A stretch of 64,000 nucleotides of DNA, taken from assembly GCF_029407905.1 (NCBI RefSeq), contig NC_073627.1, forward strand, positions 126,555,697 through 126,619,696. The letters are read 5' to 3'. A model generated the notes under the pieces. That model saw nothing but the letters and a program-made list of their open reading frames with translations, was not told where the DNA came from and ran no database searches. Shown here piece by piece: positions 42,778 through 57,700 of this stretch; within the stretch, counting starts at the first letter, position 1; each line of letters starts with the position of its first letter. The DNA is from Bubalus kerabau. Lineage: Eukaryota; Chordata; Mammalia; Artiodactyla; Bovidae. Position numbers and translations under genes: made by a program.

Positions 42778-45700
42778 ATGGCTCAGCCCTTGTCCCGGCC
42801 CCTTGTCCTATCCCGTTCTGGGTCTTGGCCCCCGACCCCGCCCTCGCCCCGCTTCCCAAATCGGTTCCAGTTCCCGCCTGGGTCCCAGCGAATGCCCAGA
42901 TCCAGGTTCCAGCTCAGGCGCCCCCTCCAGTCCCTGACCTGGGCCCCATCCCAGCCCCTGGCCCTGTTTCACCTCTTTCCCCAAATGCCAGCCCGGCCCC
43001 TGTGCCAACCCCATTCTCAAAATTTGCTTAAGCCCGGGTCCCAACGCCTGCCCTTTTTCCAGTCCCCATCACAGCCCCTCCTTCCATCACACCCCCTACC
43101 CTTGCATAAGTCCCTGTGTCCAGCCCAGCCCAACTCTTTATCCCCGTCTGTGCCCTCATCTCTGTGTTTACCCAAGTCTCTCCCACTGCCCACCTCTCAC
43201 TCTCATACCCCGCCCCTCTACCAGCCTCGACTCAGGTCTGGGCTCCAGCTGCCGTCAGCCTTACTGCTGCTGTTGCTGTTGTCTGTCCTTGGCCCAGGGG
43301 CTGGTGAGTGCAGAGCAGGAAAGAATGAGGCAGGGATGGGGTTCTGGCAGGGAGGGGTGGACTGGAGGGATTCAGGAGAGGTGGGACGTTGGCAACCAGA
43401 TGGCTGGGGAAGAAGCAGAGAGAAATAGGGAGGAGGAGAGAAGTCTTACATAACTGAGAGGAATTGGCAGGGTCAGAAGAGTGGCAGCTGTGGGCTTGGG
43501 CTCAGCAGGTGGCTGACAGAGACTGCATGGTTTTCTTTCTGGGGGTCTATCTGGACTCCACTTTGACTCTTCCAAGGAAGTCTTGAGTGCTTTGTACCGG
43601 CTCGTGAAGTTTGATGGGGGTGAGTGTCCCCCAACAGAGAACTTCTAGTCAAGTGTGGGAAGATCTGGCCTAAACCTTTGACGTACTGGGCATACATTGA
43701 AGCAGGGTTAAGAAAGCAGTTTTGAAAATAATGTGTAGCAAACAGATGGCCACGGGTTAGTTGTCATTATAATGAGTTTTCTTCTTATAGTGAAACTCGT
43801 TCCAAATAAGTTTGATTTGCTTAGGAATTATTTCTGACACTTTTAGAGCAGGGTTGAAATTTGGAGACTGTTTTACAGATAGGGAAACTGAGGCACAGCA
43901 AGGGATCAATTGACCTGAGGTCATACATGTTGACAGTGACAGTGTAGGGCTAGAAAACGGCTTCCTGATTCCGACCCTGTCCTAGTGTTGTTGTTTTTTA
44001 CTGTAATATATGCCCAATAGGAAAACAGATCCAAGTGCAGAGAGGCTGTAAGCACAACCTGTCCTCTCCCCTGTCTGCCCACAAGGGGGCTTCATCCACA
44101 AACTTTCCTCATCTCCAGTTGTCAGCCCAGGGGAAGTGACTGGGACAGGAGAAGGAGATAACCAGCTTCCTAATGGGTGGAAGGTGGGTAGAGGAGGGGG
44201 TCCTGGCTGTAGGACATGTGCCATAAGGATGGCTCCGTAATAAAGAGTCTTCATGGCCCCAGCCCCCAGCCGTCTCTGGTGGGTAGCACTCTAGAGGGGA
44301 TGAGGAGGTGCCTGAGGAAGTCTTTGGCAATAACAGCTAGCAGAGCAGCTGGAGGTAGCGGGCTGCATTCAGAGTATAATCTCGAGGAGACCAATGCATG
44401 CCAAAGGTCACTGCTCCTGCAGAGGTGTGAGCTCTGTGTGGATTCTCACAGGTATCTGGGTGCTTATGTGTCTGTGTGTGTACCTGTGGGATCTGTGGGA
44501 ATGCTGGGCATATGTAATGTGTACACGCTTGTGTGTTGGTAAGCATAGGCATACGTTTGTTGTGTGGTGTGAGCCTATGTATCCTTAGTGTCTATGTTAT
44601 TGTGGGAGGGAAAGGTACGTGTTGTGGCCCATGCATGTTCCTCTTCAGCTCTTCTTGCTCCTCCTGCAGACAGATCACCGAAGTGTCACCCCCAGGTGGA
44701 TAGCTCCTTGGTTGGAGGCAGTGTTGGGTGCCTCCCACAATATATATAAGTAATCCATCTGCCCCCTGCCAGATTCCTTGAAGGGCTCAGTGCTAGTAAC
44801 TGCTCAGTGTTGATTACTGCTGCTGGCAGAGTGGGCACTCAGCCGAGACAAAAGCCAGGTCAGTTTTTCAGTTTGGGTGAGGGGAAGTCCACTCTGTTGA
44901 GCCCAGTCGTAGTTTCTATCCCTGCCACCCCAGGTTCTTTGTTCATGAGCCCATTAGGAGAGGAAGGTGATTATCAGTCACAGAGCTATAGAAAGTTGAA
45001 AGATGTGGATTAAAACATGATTGCCCAGAAGCAGGTTCCAGTGCTTCGGGAGGATTGTAATGAGGCTGAAAAAGAGCACTGACTAGGCCGCACAGCAGGC
45101 AGGGCCACCCTGAGTGCAGTTAATGGTCACTGGCCTGCAGGGGTGCTCTGTGACCTGGTGATGGGGAGAGGTTTCCCTGAGCAGGGACCGGCAGTGTCAC
45201 GGGACTGCGACGGCACTGTCAGTCTCAGCACACCCTTGGATCTTTACCTTGGACTTGTCTGACTGCAGTTGCATAACCCAGGCACGCCTTGCCATTACAG
45301 GAAAAGACCTTTTTGTGTCACTAGCAGGGCCAGCCTGAGCCCACGGGTGTGTGCCTGTGTGTGTTTCAGGTGGTGATGGAAAATCACCCTAGCCTCATTT
45401 GGAAGTGCTGGTGCACCCAGGACAGGTTCATCTGAGCTTGGTGAGGGCCTTCCGCCTGCTTCCTCTGGGACACAGAGCTGCAGGCCTAGTGACACCCCAA
45501 ACCAAAGCCTGCAGTGAACAGGGCTCCAGGTGCTTTCTCAAACATCTGCCCTCAGAACTTCTCGTTTCCTCCTGGCATCCCCAGCTGCTTTTACTCCCCT
45601 TTCCCACCAGCCTATTCTGTGACCTCTGTAGGCCCTAGCCACTTGCGGCTGGCTTAACTAGTTCCTCAGTTTTGCAGGCCATGCCATTGTTCCTTTAATC

Positions 45701-48700
45701 ACAGGGCTCTTTGTGCATATCTGTCCATTATTTCCTAAAGGTCACTAGCTACTTTCACCATCAACTCTCTGAGAACCTGCACTGGGGGGCCTGGCCACCA
45801 TATTTTCTAACATTGGCAATGGCCCATCCAATGACCCATCCCTAGTACCAGCCTTGAGAAGGAGAAGGAGGAGCCCTTTCCTAATTCCAGCAGGGGGTGC
45901 TCAGTACTCTGCTTTCCTGTAATAATAGTATTCAGGCTATTCAGCTCTTGGCTTTCTGCCTCACCGTTGTCACTGCCAGGGCTCCTAGGAAACCTTTCTT
46001 TCCCATCACTTGTTTCATTTCCCTTCATCCCTTTTGAATACATCACTGCTGCTCTGTGAGCCTCTTCAGTTCCTGGGCAGTGCTCAGCTTGCAAGGTGGC
46101 AGGTCTTTCTTGCTGACAGTTGAGAGTGATTATGTGATCTGAACTGCACAGACTAGCCTTGGGTGTGATTGCGACTTTTGAAGAGCACAGACCCATCTAG
46201 GGCCAGTGACCTCCACCTACAGAGGATGGCTCTCTGCAGGGTGACTTGAGGTTGTTGAAATTCAGTAGGGCCAACCTTGACCTGTGCTCGCTCCGTCCAT
46301 CAGCAGCCTCCCTTTCCAGATGCTTCTTTCTCTGATATTTCACATGCCTCATTTTGGAGTTATATCTCCCATCTCCAGAGGGAGAGACCGTCAGCATAGG
46401 CAAGGCCCATGGGTATTTCCTCCATGGCTGAAAAATCCACTAAGGGTCTCCCTTACCCACTGCCCTTACTCTTCTTCTGAAGTTGCTAAAGTCCCCAACC
46501 TTCTCATCTGTCCTGAGGGCATCCTTCTGGGCTTTGCTGGGGCTGGTGTTCAGTCTGCAGAGCAGTCAGGTTCCCCAGAACTTTTTGTCTTTTGGGGCCC
46601 TTTTTGTCCTTTTGGACCCTTTTCTGTCCACCTGAGCCACAGGGTTCTTTTCACTGTGATAGCAGCCCTGGTGCCTGTGTGTTTGCCTGGCAGTTGCTTA
46701 CACCAGACTGTCCTGCTCACCTGTTGTACTCTGCTTCTAATGGCCATGATCAGGTATCTAGGCATTTCAGCTATGAGGACCACATCCTCCCCACCTCCCA
46801 CCCCTGGCTTCGCTGGATATGAATGTTCCCAAGCAGTTTGAGATTCTACTGTCTCGCCACTTGACTGCTTCCCTGGGCCAACCTCCAGGGAGTGTCCCCA
46901 GCCCTCCCTTCCGAATCCCGGAGGCCCTGCTGTCCTCTCCTTTACTCCTCTGCCGGGGCTCTTGTGTGGCCTGCCAGCTCCTGTCCTTGCCTCTGCCACC
47001 CAAGCAGGCCCCTTGCAGCCTTACCACACTTTCCCCTCCCCTCTGCTGCCCTGAGCCAGTGTACAGACAGCTCTTGTGAAGCTTCTGAGAGTTTTTATTG
47101 CTCCTGACCACAGGGGAACAGAAAGGGGAAGAAAATAACCAGGAAGTTTCACAGTCCCATGCCGACTCCCAAGCCCACAGGTGGAGTTCCAGGCTGCTCA
47201 GTAGCCTGGGAACCCATGCCACTGTGTGCACGCACACGCACACGCATAACGCACGTACTCATGCCCACCATCCACACCTGTTTTGTTAGGCTTGGTAAGA
47301 GGAGAACAATGGCTTCTAAGTGAGGGGCAACTGTGGGGATTATAAAAAGCGTTCTGGTTTTGGATTGAGACAGATCAAGGTTTGAGTCCTCAGTTTGGTC
47401 TAGGTTTGAGCCTGTTTCCTTACCTGTAAAGAGAGGTCATTTCCCCCAAGGTCAGTGTAAGGGTTAAAGCAGATGATGGCAAGGGCAGCAGGAGACCCAG
47501 TTTGTTGAGTGGGTGCTTGGGGGGTGCAACCTGGTGGGCCTGGGGTTGTCTGGGAATGGCCTGTCCTACTTTGCTCCTTTCTCTACTGTCTGCTCCCCAG
47601 GAGGCCTCTTCCTGACTGACTACTCCACCTGCTCACCCCGCAAGCTGAGTCCCTTCCGCTCCTTTGCCAGCACCGAGCTCTTCCACTTCCATGTGCCTGA
47701 AGACACGTTCCTGGCTGTGTGGAATCTCATCATCTTCAAAGAGCAGGGAGGGACCTTTGGGGACCACTGCCCAGACCAAAGTGTGACCGTGTGAGTGTCT
47801 GAGTTAACCTCCTGATTCAGTCCTGTGTCAACCCCAGGCCACTCTCCACCCTAAAATGAGACCTTATGAGTATCTAAGCTGCCCTCCCGACCCCTGGCCT
47901 TTGTCCAGATTGAAGTGTGATTGGCTGAAGGCCAAGACCTCTGTCTGCTGACCATTCCTGAGTTCTGTATGACTACATGAATGCCCAAGCTGATCTTTTT
48001 CCCCTTATGTCTGACCCTTGACCTGGAACCATTTTATTGTGTGGGTCAGTAGAGGGAATCCATTTGTTTTACTGGCGGTGAGTGACATTTCTTTCTTTTC
48101 CCCATTTCCCATCTCTTACCCCATTGCCTGCTTTCCCTTTCTCTTCATTCTGGTCCCCCAGGTATTTCCGGTCTGGGGCACCCCCTGTCATCAATCCCCT
48201 GCACACACACTTCCCAGGGGACACAGCTGTGCCTGGGGTTTTCTCACTGACTCTCAGCTGGACACTGCCCAACCGCACCTCCGGCATCTTTAACGTCAGC
48301 AGCCCCTTACCTGGGGACTGGTTCTTGGCTGCCCACCTTCCCCAGGCCCATGGCCACATCTCTGTCAAGGTGAGTTGATGCTGTCCAGGGCAGGAGGGGC
48401 CAGAGCTGCTTCTCCATCTCTGGGCTACTTGGCATTCCAGCCTTGTGCCAGTGTGGAAAACAGCCTAAGGGTGGCTGGGGTGGGGCACAGCTAGAGGTCA
48501 GCAGGTCACCTGGTGGGCCAGAGGCCATGATCTGCAGGAGGCACTTTGGGAGCCTTAGGAGACACTGTGGGTCCAGGTAAGCTAGAGGGAAAGTCCAGAG
48601 CCTGCCATCAGAAGCCTGGTACTGGGGAGTGGTGTCCCTTCCTATTGGAAGATGCAGGGTTAATCACAGTGGTCAGAAGCCAGCCAGGGATTGGTCAGAT

Positions 48701-51700
48701 GCTGCGGCACAAACCCAAGGCTAGTCTTGTTCTACGTCTTGGTTGGTGATAGCCCTGCAGAGTCTTGTAGGCTGCAGCCCAGTCATTAGTCCCTCTGGGA
48801 GTACGTGTTCCTTTTCTATCATAATTTCAGCCCCTACACCTTATGAAGAGAGTAAGAGAACACTGAGTGATAGGCAAGCCCTTTTCCTGTTAAGAGGAGG
48901 CTTTGGGCAACTGGTGTCCAACCTGACTGTTGCCCTCCTTTCTCCCAAATATCAGTGATTGCACTGATCTCCAGTATTGCGGGGTCAAGGTCAGGTTGCT
49001 TCTCTGTTGTGGTTTGAAGGGAAGGAAATGCTGCTGAGTTTTCCTGCCACTCTCAGATACTGGGCAGGCTGGCCCTCTTCATCACAGGGAGAGGATTTCT
49101 TATTCCTGTCTGTTAGCAGGAAGGGAGATTGGGACACGGTGGCCATGTCAGAGTGGGATGGCCAGGTGTGTGGTGCCAGCGGTAACGGCAGAAGCACAAG
49201 CGTGAGCTGAGCAGGATTTAAAGAACAGGACACAGAGAACAAGAAAGTGAGTGGGGTTTGGCCTCTGAGAACTGGGAGGAGCAGAAATCCCCAGTCAGGT
49301 GAGGATTCGACCAGCTGTCTCTCTCCAGGGTGAATTCCTTGAGGACAGGCGCTCTGGACTGTCAGACTCCCCTTCCCCTCCCGCTGAGGCCCAGCGTTCA
49401 GAGGTGTTACAGTGCTTTTGAATGAGCTGAGAATTACACAGGGACAAGTGTGCTGGCCCTACTGTTGCCAAAGATGGGAATGCAGGCTGATAGGAACTCA
49501 GGCTGAGCCCTCAGTGATAGGTTTTCCTGTGAGTGAAGGATGGGAGAACTTCCTCTCCAGGCCTGGCAGCCCTCTGGGTGAGAACATGCTGGGAACATGC
49601 CCGGAAGTGGCTCTGGGCTCTAGGTTCTTGATTCCCGTCAGATCCAAGGTCTCTTATATTAGGAGGAATATCTTCTTAGGTCTTTGGCCAAATCCCAGAG
49701 AGCTTGTTTGCGATCCCAGCTGTGATCCTTGACTCTGTGAGATGAGAAAATCTTTTGGGAGCCATGCTGTAGTTACCCAACAACCTTTCTGATTAAACCA
49801 GAGGAACCTGGCGCCTAGGCCTGGGCTGCAATTGTGGGAGCTGAAGCCTGGTTAGGTGAGATCAGAACCAGGCCTGATGTGCCCATGTGCATCTAGAGAC
49901 AGCTAGTGGGGCCTGAGGAACTTGGTACTGCAAGCCGGAGTCCTAGCCAGGAGAGATCTCTGGGTGTGGTGAGAGAGAAAACGGGCACAGTTACGCCTTA
50001 CCCGGGAGTGGCAGCTGTGAGTGGACCCCATGACAGCTGGAGCTCTCCAGTCAGCCCTGTTTTAGAGGCTGGGGGAAGGGGGGCAAAGGATCTTCTTTAT
50101 GTTTCCCCTAAAAATTTGATTATCTTTTGGAATCTCATATGGGCCTGTAGGATTCTTTTTTTAAAAGTGTATTAAAAAATTTATTTATTTTGGTTGTGCT
50201 GGGTCTTCACTGCTGCACACGGGCTTTCTCTAGTTGTGATGAGTGGAGGCTATACTTTGTTGCTGTGCATGGGCCTCTCCTTTTGTGGTGGCTTATCTTG
50301 TTGCAGAGCACAGGCTTCGGTAGTTGTGGCTTTTGGGCTCAGTAGTTGTGCACAGGATTAGTTGCTCTGAGGCGTGTAGAATCTTCTGGGACCAGATTGA
50401 ACCCATGTCCTCTACATTGGCAGGTGGATTCTTATCCGTTGAACCACCAGGGAAGTCCTGGGCCTGTAAGGGTTCTTAAGTTCTCTGGTTAATTCTCTAG
50501 AAGCAAGCCTATTGGAGGGTTGTCCAGGGCATTCCCCCAGAGCTCCAGCTTCTCGCCTTGCCTCCTCCTTGTCCCATGGTCCTGACTTCCCATGAGGCTT
50601 AGTAACCCCAGGAAGTTATGTGGGTTCAGGAATATCCTTGGGTGGGGACTGAAGGGTGCCGGCAGTAAGAAGGCAGCAGTGTTCCTCAGCTTTGGGGATG
50701 AGCTCCCTTTAGACCTTAGTCTTTGCACACCAGCTCTATCACTGGCCTTGGGTTGGGTGCTAGAGATATAGATAAATTAGATGTATATTAGTGAGATATG
50801 GAAGGCATTTTAAGAGGACAAAGGAGAGGTTTATAACTCAGCTGGGCGGTGTGGTGGAGAGGTGGTTTTAGGTTTTAAGAAACTGTTAGGAAGTGAGATC
50901 TGATTTTGAGAAAGCAGGGAAGGGGTCATTCCAGGTGCTGGGAGTAGCATGGGCTGAAGGTGAGAAGGGAGGGCTGAAGATGAGAAGGGAGAACTGAAGT
51001 GGTTCAGTGTGAGGGTGAGTGAGGGAGCTGGAGTGGTGAACAGGGGCCAGATCAGGAAGGGTCTAGAAGTTAGAGCTTTATCCTGGGAGCAATAGGGAGC
51101 CTTAACATGTTGTAAAAGGAAGGTGACTTACCTGGTCCAGGCCACTCTCCTGGGCTCTGGTCCCACACTTCTGCGGGCCTTTGTGTGTGTTATTTTTACT
51201 TTGTTACTGTGTTCCTAGCACCCAACACAGAGCCTGGCACATAGTAGGGGCTTGGCAAATTTTTGTTGCCCTTCTGCCATCTTCTCAAACTCGTGTTTCC
51301 GAAACCAGTATCATTTCTCCTTCTTTCCGTCAACCTCTTCTGTCTTAACCTCTGCCTTCCATCTCCTTGCCTGTCTTGTGTTGGAGCATGTGTTCATCCT
51401 GTGGTGTCCAGCCAGTCTGTCCTGAAAGGCTGGCCTTTGGGTTTTGGGTAATATCTGGCACCCAAATGCCTTATTAGGAGAAGTTCTCCAAATGCCTGGG
51501 GCACAGTTCTCCTTGAATGCTTCCTCTTCCCAGCTCCAAGATTTGAAAGCAAATGAAAGCAGATAAAATAATGAAAACAACCATAAGGAAAGAAAAGGAG
51601 CAAATTCAGTTGACTCCACCAGCTCGAACTTAAGTGTGGCTCACTCAGCATCTCAACTGAAGGGGTTCAGATCTGCTAACTGTCTTCCTTCTGTTCTTCC

Positions 51701-54700
51701 TCCTCCTTCTAAATTATTTTATTTGTATTTCAAATAGGTAATATATGCACCTGGTACAACATTCAAAAGGTACAAAAGGCATACAGTGAAAAGTAAGTCT
51801 TCCTCTTCCCTTCATCCCCTTTCGGTCTCCACGTTCTCCCTCCAGAGTTAACTAGTAACTAGCTGTTACCTAGTACTTCTTTCCTCTTGAAATATTTTCT
51901 TCTCTTGTCCTTTGTGACTTTATAGAACCATCCTGGTTTTCTTCCTGCCCACCACCCCCTCCTCTGTCTCCTTTCCTGGCTTCTCCTCTGCTTGATCTGT
52001 TTGTGTTGTGGTACCCAAATCTTGGTCCTGGGATAACTCCTTTTTATTTCTCCATTCTCTTACTAAGTGTCTCCAGCACAGTAGTTTTAAATACCACCTA
52101 TAAGTTCATGTCTTCCAAGAGTTTTAAGTGAGCCCTAATTTATTTGTATCTCAGATTTTATACCCAGTGGCTTACTTGACATCTCCGATGTCTAAGACCT
52201 GTCTCAAACTTATCAAGTACATATCCAAAGCCTGAAGTCAGGAATTTCTTTAATTCCTAATTCACGTCTCCCAAGTCTAAGCCTCTTCATTCTCTAATCT
52301 TCTCAGTAAATGGCACAGCTAGTCACCAGTTGCTCAAAGCCCCACATTTAGGGGTCATACTTGATTCTTCTTTTTCCCTTATTTCCACACAACTAATCCA
52401 TAAAGAAAAAGTCTTGAGACTCTCTTTCTAAAGCATGCCCTGGATACATCTACTTCTCTGTTCACTCTTAGCACCTTCCCTCAGCCATCTGCTGGGCCGT
52501 CACAGTAACCTCCTAAGTGGCCTCTTTGCTTCCACTCCTGCCCCCTGCCATCTGTCCAGCGCTCATTTGCTTCCATGTTGATTGGTGCCAGCTAACTGTG
52601 GGCTGGAGCTGTCCTGAATTCTGGAATATTCCCACAGAGATGGCCACAGAGACCAAGATCTTTGGGCATCTTCAGCCGGCAAACCTCACTCAGAAGCTCA
52701 GGTGCTTCTGTAGAAACTTAGCCCACCTGTACTAGTACAATCTAGGAATCAGCTGAGGGTCTTCCACGCCAGCTTCTTTCAGATCACTTCTCACTCCACT
52801 TCTCATTTTGGGCCCTTCTGGTTTCTCAACCTGCCTCACTTTGGCCCTATTCCCTCCATGACTGCTGCTGTTGACTGAGTTTGGATGCTCTCGCTTGACT
52901 TTTGTCTTGGCAGCTCTTGAGACCTGACTTCTGGTGCCCTCTCTGTGGTTCTGTGTCAGGGTGAAGGTTCGTGCACCTTCCCTGGTCTCTACTGATTGAA
53001 CACTCGTGTCCACAATAAGAGAGGTGTTAGACATGTGCACAATACAGTTTCAGGAAGAAGCACATCTTAACCAGAGAGGTCATGTCCACTGATCCTTTGT
53101 TAGGCCAACAGCAAGCAAGACATGGAACAAGGTGTTTCCTCCTTCTGGACTGTCTAGTAAGGATGGGGGCTATCTCCTGAAGTGTGAGTCCCTACCCTCA
53201 GGATCATTAACCACAAGATATTATGGTGGTGATTCCTACCTTAGGAAGTGGGCTCAGTGAAATAACTCATGAGAGTATTTCTGGTCCTCACCAAAGATGA
53301 GGGACATCTGCTTTGTATAGCAGAGATGGAGGTTTCTGAGCAACAAGGTGGGTTCAGGAGCTTTCTGAAGGGACCTCTTTTGACACTTGTTCTTTAACTC
53401 AGCAGATATTTTCTAGCACCTAGTATGTGCCAGGTGGTGTGATAGGTGTTGGGAATGCAGTGATAAAAAAGGCACAGGAAAATTCCAGGCAGAGGGTAAG
53501 AAGATGTTCCAGACTGGCACCCATCAAGGCCCCCTTCCAGCCTTGTGGAGCTTTGCTACAAGTCAACAAACAAGCGTTGGCTGGCTTGTTCCATGACAGG
53601 GAACTCAGTAGGATGTCAGAGCCTGGAATTCTTGTCCCAGATCAAGGCTAATGGTGTGTCTTGGTCAGAAGAACCACAGAAGTGAACAGTGGCCTCTAGT
53701 TTATTGGGCTAGCGTAAGGCAGTTTGTCCAGAAGATGAGAGAAACCTAGTAAGGCCCCCCGACCCTGCCACCCTGATCCCCTGAACTGCTAGGACTGAGG
53801 GCCCAGAGAGGTGCAAATGCTGGAACTAACGAACCCGTCCTCACTGGAGATGCTGCAGCTGCCTGGGCCCGGGTGGTGTCCCCTGAGTAGAGAAGTGTTA
53901 GTGATTTTATCCAGAAGAGCTGCTCAGGGAGACGTGGTGGTTCTCCTCCAGTGACAGAAGGAACCCAGGCTTAGACAGAAGGAGCAGATGTATCTGGGGC
54001 CCCTGAGGCAGAGCGATATGGGGAGACAGAAGATAGGCTTTGGCTTCAGAAAGGTCACAGCTGCCCCAGCTGGGTTGATTCACTTATTCATTTATTCGGC
54101 AAACATTCATTTGTGAGGTGTGCACTTTACATTAGGCTTTGTGTCTAGAGGAGCAAAAATAAGACCAGGTTTCTGTTTTCAAGTTACCTGTAGTCTGGAG
54201 TTTGCCTGGGGAGGTAGGGTGACTCTTCCCTGGGGGTATTAAAGCAGAGGCTGGACAGGTATTAACACTTGGGGAGGGCAGGTAGAAAATAAAGGAAATG
54301 AGAGATTCAGATGGGGCAAGGGGGGAGGTTTGGACTGGAGGCCTTTAAGGAACTTTATTTGGGGGCATGCTAGTGCCCAAAGAGTGCTGGTTCCTGTGGG
54401 CTTGGTAGGTGAATGGGCTGGTTTGAAATGACCTTGATGGGCTGTCTGGGGGTGTGCAGGGTGGGTTACTAGAGGAGGGGCAGGCAGGGCCTGTCAGGAG
54501 GGGCTTGGATTTGAGCCCCTAAACCTCAGTGGGGTTTGAGGCCCTCAAAACCCCAATCCTGAGGATCATAGCAGACCCTGCAGACCAAGGAAGGACCCAG
54601 AGCTTAGAGAGACTGTAGTCACAGCTCCAGAAGCAGGAGGGCCAGAGGTCTGTCCCACCTCCGCAGGCTTTGGCCTCACTTTAGTAGCACATTGCGGTCT

Positions 54701-57700
54701 CTCCCCTCCTGCCACCCCTGCTTGTGCCTCAGGGTCTCCAGGATGAGTGTCAGTACCTCCTCCAGCCGCAGCTGATTGTTCGGCGTCTGCTGGACGTGGC
54801 CGTGCTGGTACCTGGGAGACCCTCTGAGCAGACCCTCTCTGCCCACAATCGCTCAGCCCTGTACAAGTAAGTCGAGTGCTCTCCCAACCTGGGCCCTTCC
54901 CATCTTCCCTCCCTGGCCTCAGTCTGCCTGCTGATCCTGCGCTCCCCCTGGCCAGCCTGGACTGCTGGGCCACCCAGAACCCCAGAGTGGGTCTGACCCC
55001 TTCTTCTCCCCTAGCATGGAGGGGAAGACCAGAAAAGGCCTCCTGTTCTCCTCTGTCCTCCACCCCTCCATTCTTCCCAGTGTTCCCCTCATCCTGTGTC
55101 CCTCTCACTTCTCTGTACCCTGTCTTTTCTCATCTCCACCCTCCCCTCTGCCCAGGGTCTTCGTGCCCAGCTTCACTTACAGGGTTTCAGCACAGCTGGT
55201 GTGTGTGGGGGGCCGTGGGGCATCCGCCTGCCCCCTGACACTGCGCCTACGTCCCAAGGCCCCACCCCTGCACAACTCAAGCTCTGTGGCCTGTGGAGGA
55301 GCCTCGGTATGCCAGCTGGAGCTGGCACTGCCCCCCTGGGGGCACTGGGTCTACGTGCGCGTGGAGACACCATCCCGGGGCCCCGGCAGGACCGTCCGCT
55401 TCCAGCTGTGCGTGTGGCTGCAAGGTCAGAAGCCCTGCACCTGCCCCAGCCACCTGGCCTGTGCTGACATCGTGGCTGGGAAGAGGCAGGCGTGATGGCT
55501 GTGCTCCTTGGTCCTCGGCCATGTCCCTGTGACCTCCCCAACACCATCCGGCTCCCTTATTCCCCAAAGCCCTCCCACATGGGGCTTCAAGTCATGAGAA
55601 GGCCTTCAGGTCACTTTTGGTACCTGACTTAGGCTTACTATGGGACTTACTCTCCTTGATCTAACCTCCCAGTGTAATGGGGCAGGCAGGGACAGCTAGG
55701 ACCTTTGGGACATGGTTCTTGCCAGAGCCCTTGCAGGTCAGTGAGAGGGTCCATCATCTGTATCAGCAGTGCCCTCACTGCCACTGGGGAGGGAGAGATG
55801 ACCTTCAGTCCCACCAACATGACATGCCACTAGCTGTGACCACTAGGAAGTGCCTGGACCCAGTCCTGTGACTTTAGATGCCAAACGCCACAGGGATATT
55901 TGCTTCAAGTTCTCTCCCTCCCCACCCTCTCTTAAACCCTGTGTGGCTCAGATCCAGTGTGTGGTGGGGCTGCAGGACTGGGAGGGCGGCAGGCCACAGC
56001 TCAGATTTCCTCTGCTCCACAGAGTGCCCACAGCCCAGCCTATCCCGTGCCCTGGTCCCTGGAGCTGCTATGAACATGCCCCAGTCACTGGGCAACCAGC
56101 CGCTGCCCCCAGAGCCACCATCCCTCAGGACCCCTGCCGAGGGGCCTGGGGCCACATCCCCACCTGAGCACTGCTGGCCGGTACGCCCGACGCTGCGCAA
56201 TGAACTGGACACCTTCTCCGTCCACTTCTACATCTTCTTTGGCCCCAGCGTGGCCCTCCCTCCCGAGCGCCCGGCCGTGTTTGCCCTGAGGCTGCTGCCA
56301 GTGCTGGACAGCGGAGGTGTGCTCAGCCTGGAGCTCCAGCTCAACGCGGTACTTTTTGTGGAGGGCAGGGAGGTGGCCCTGTGGGGGAACCTGAAGGAGA
56401 AGATGTCAGGGGTGAAGGGGCCCTTACCTCCTCCAGGAAGCCCGTCCAGGTTGCTTCCAGTTTATGGTTAGAGACTATGCCTCAGCCCACTGCTGGTCAA
56501 CAAATGTGCTCTGAGCATTTACTGCAAATGGGCTGGGTCAGCCAGGGCAGCTCAGAGGGATCCAGATTTCCCCAGTTTTATAGGCTTACCTGCCACTCAC
56601 TAAAGGCCTCTCTCCGTGGCAGGTGTTCGTTGTTCCTCATGTATCTCTTGTAATGGGGAGCTTACCGCCTATTGAGGCCATGCAGTCCATGTTTAGACAG
56701 CTCTGATTGCTAGAGGCATTCTTGGCATTCCATCAAAATTTGTCTCCATGGATTTTTACCCACTGATCTTTGTTTTGCCCTAGAAGTTATATCCAGTAGT
56801 CTACTCCTGTCCTTTTATAAAAAAAAATTAATAGACTTTATTTTTCAGAGTAGTTGTAGGCTTACAGGAAAATTGAGGAAAGTAAATTGAGTCCTCCTCT
56901 TTCCCCACGCAGTTTCCCCTATTACTTACATTTTATGTTAGTGTGGTACATTTGCTGCATCCCTGTCCAGTCTTTCAGATGCCTCTCAGCCTTGCCAAAG
57001 CTGAACAACCTCCACATCTGAGACTTCTCTTCCTCTGCTGTCTCCTCTGGTCATACTTCTGGTCATCATGCCTCTGAAACAAGTGATCCCAGGTGGTCTG
57101 ACCTGGGTGGCAGGCAGCGTTTGTGCAGCCTGAGATCAAGGTACCTCTTTCAGCTGCTGCCTCACCTGAGGCTTGTGGTAGACTAAGACCTCTGGATCGT
57201 TTTTCTTTACTTCCTTTTTTTGCTTCAAAACAATTAGATACATTTGCTTTTTTATTATAAAAAATGATAGGATCACATATAAAAGCTTTGGAAAATAGAG
57301 GAAGATACCCCGTGTAACACAACTGCTTAGCTTTTTGGTTATATGTCCTAGTCCTTATCCACAGTAACTGATGTGTTTATCTAGTTGTAACCAAGGACCA
57401 CACACATTTTCATGCTCTGAGCATGGTTCATGTGAACAGCTGCCAATTCCTATCTTGTATTTTTGCAGTGCACTTTTTAACCTGAGTGGAAGAATTTATG
57501 TTCATCTTTGAGGCATTGCCTAACATTGGTTTGAACTGTGGGTCTTTACTACTTTGTGTAATTCACACACTTCTAAATTTCTTAGTCATTATTTTCGGCA
57601 CTGAACAAGACTGGGCTGAGAGCAGAGCCCTTTCAGGTCTTTGGCAACTGTCTTGGGTTGGCATTGATCTAATTATTTATCTACTGTTCCCTGAGCCAAG

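Larger units (their letters stand above)
48370..54732 (+). other. TMEM8B: TMEM8B intron 3
   Basis: The largest TMEM8B intron in the window (6.4 kb). It holds a CHR-type SINE (50165-50459), an L1-like scrap (about 51720-51830), an L2 fragment (52020-52560) and a MIR/L2-like stretch near 53395-53480. No coding exon was recognised in the remainder. Confidence 0.55.

Noticed and set aside
42705..43031. 108-codon Pro/Ala-rich frame overlapping TMEM8B exon 1
   Set aside because: Out of frame with the TMEM8B exon, which has the expected leader and splice phase. The frame is a by-product of C-rich sequence.
44450..44600. GT-rich stretch considered as a microsatellite or structured RNA
   Set aside because: The repeats are irregular and no stable hairpin or family was evident. 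It is ordinary low-complexity intron DNA.
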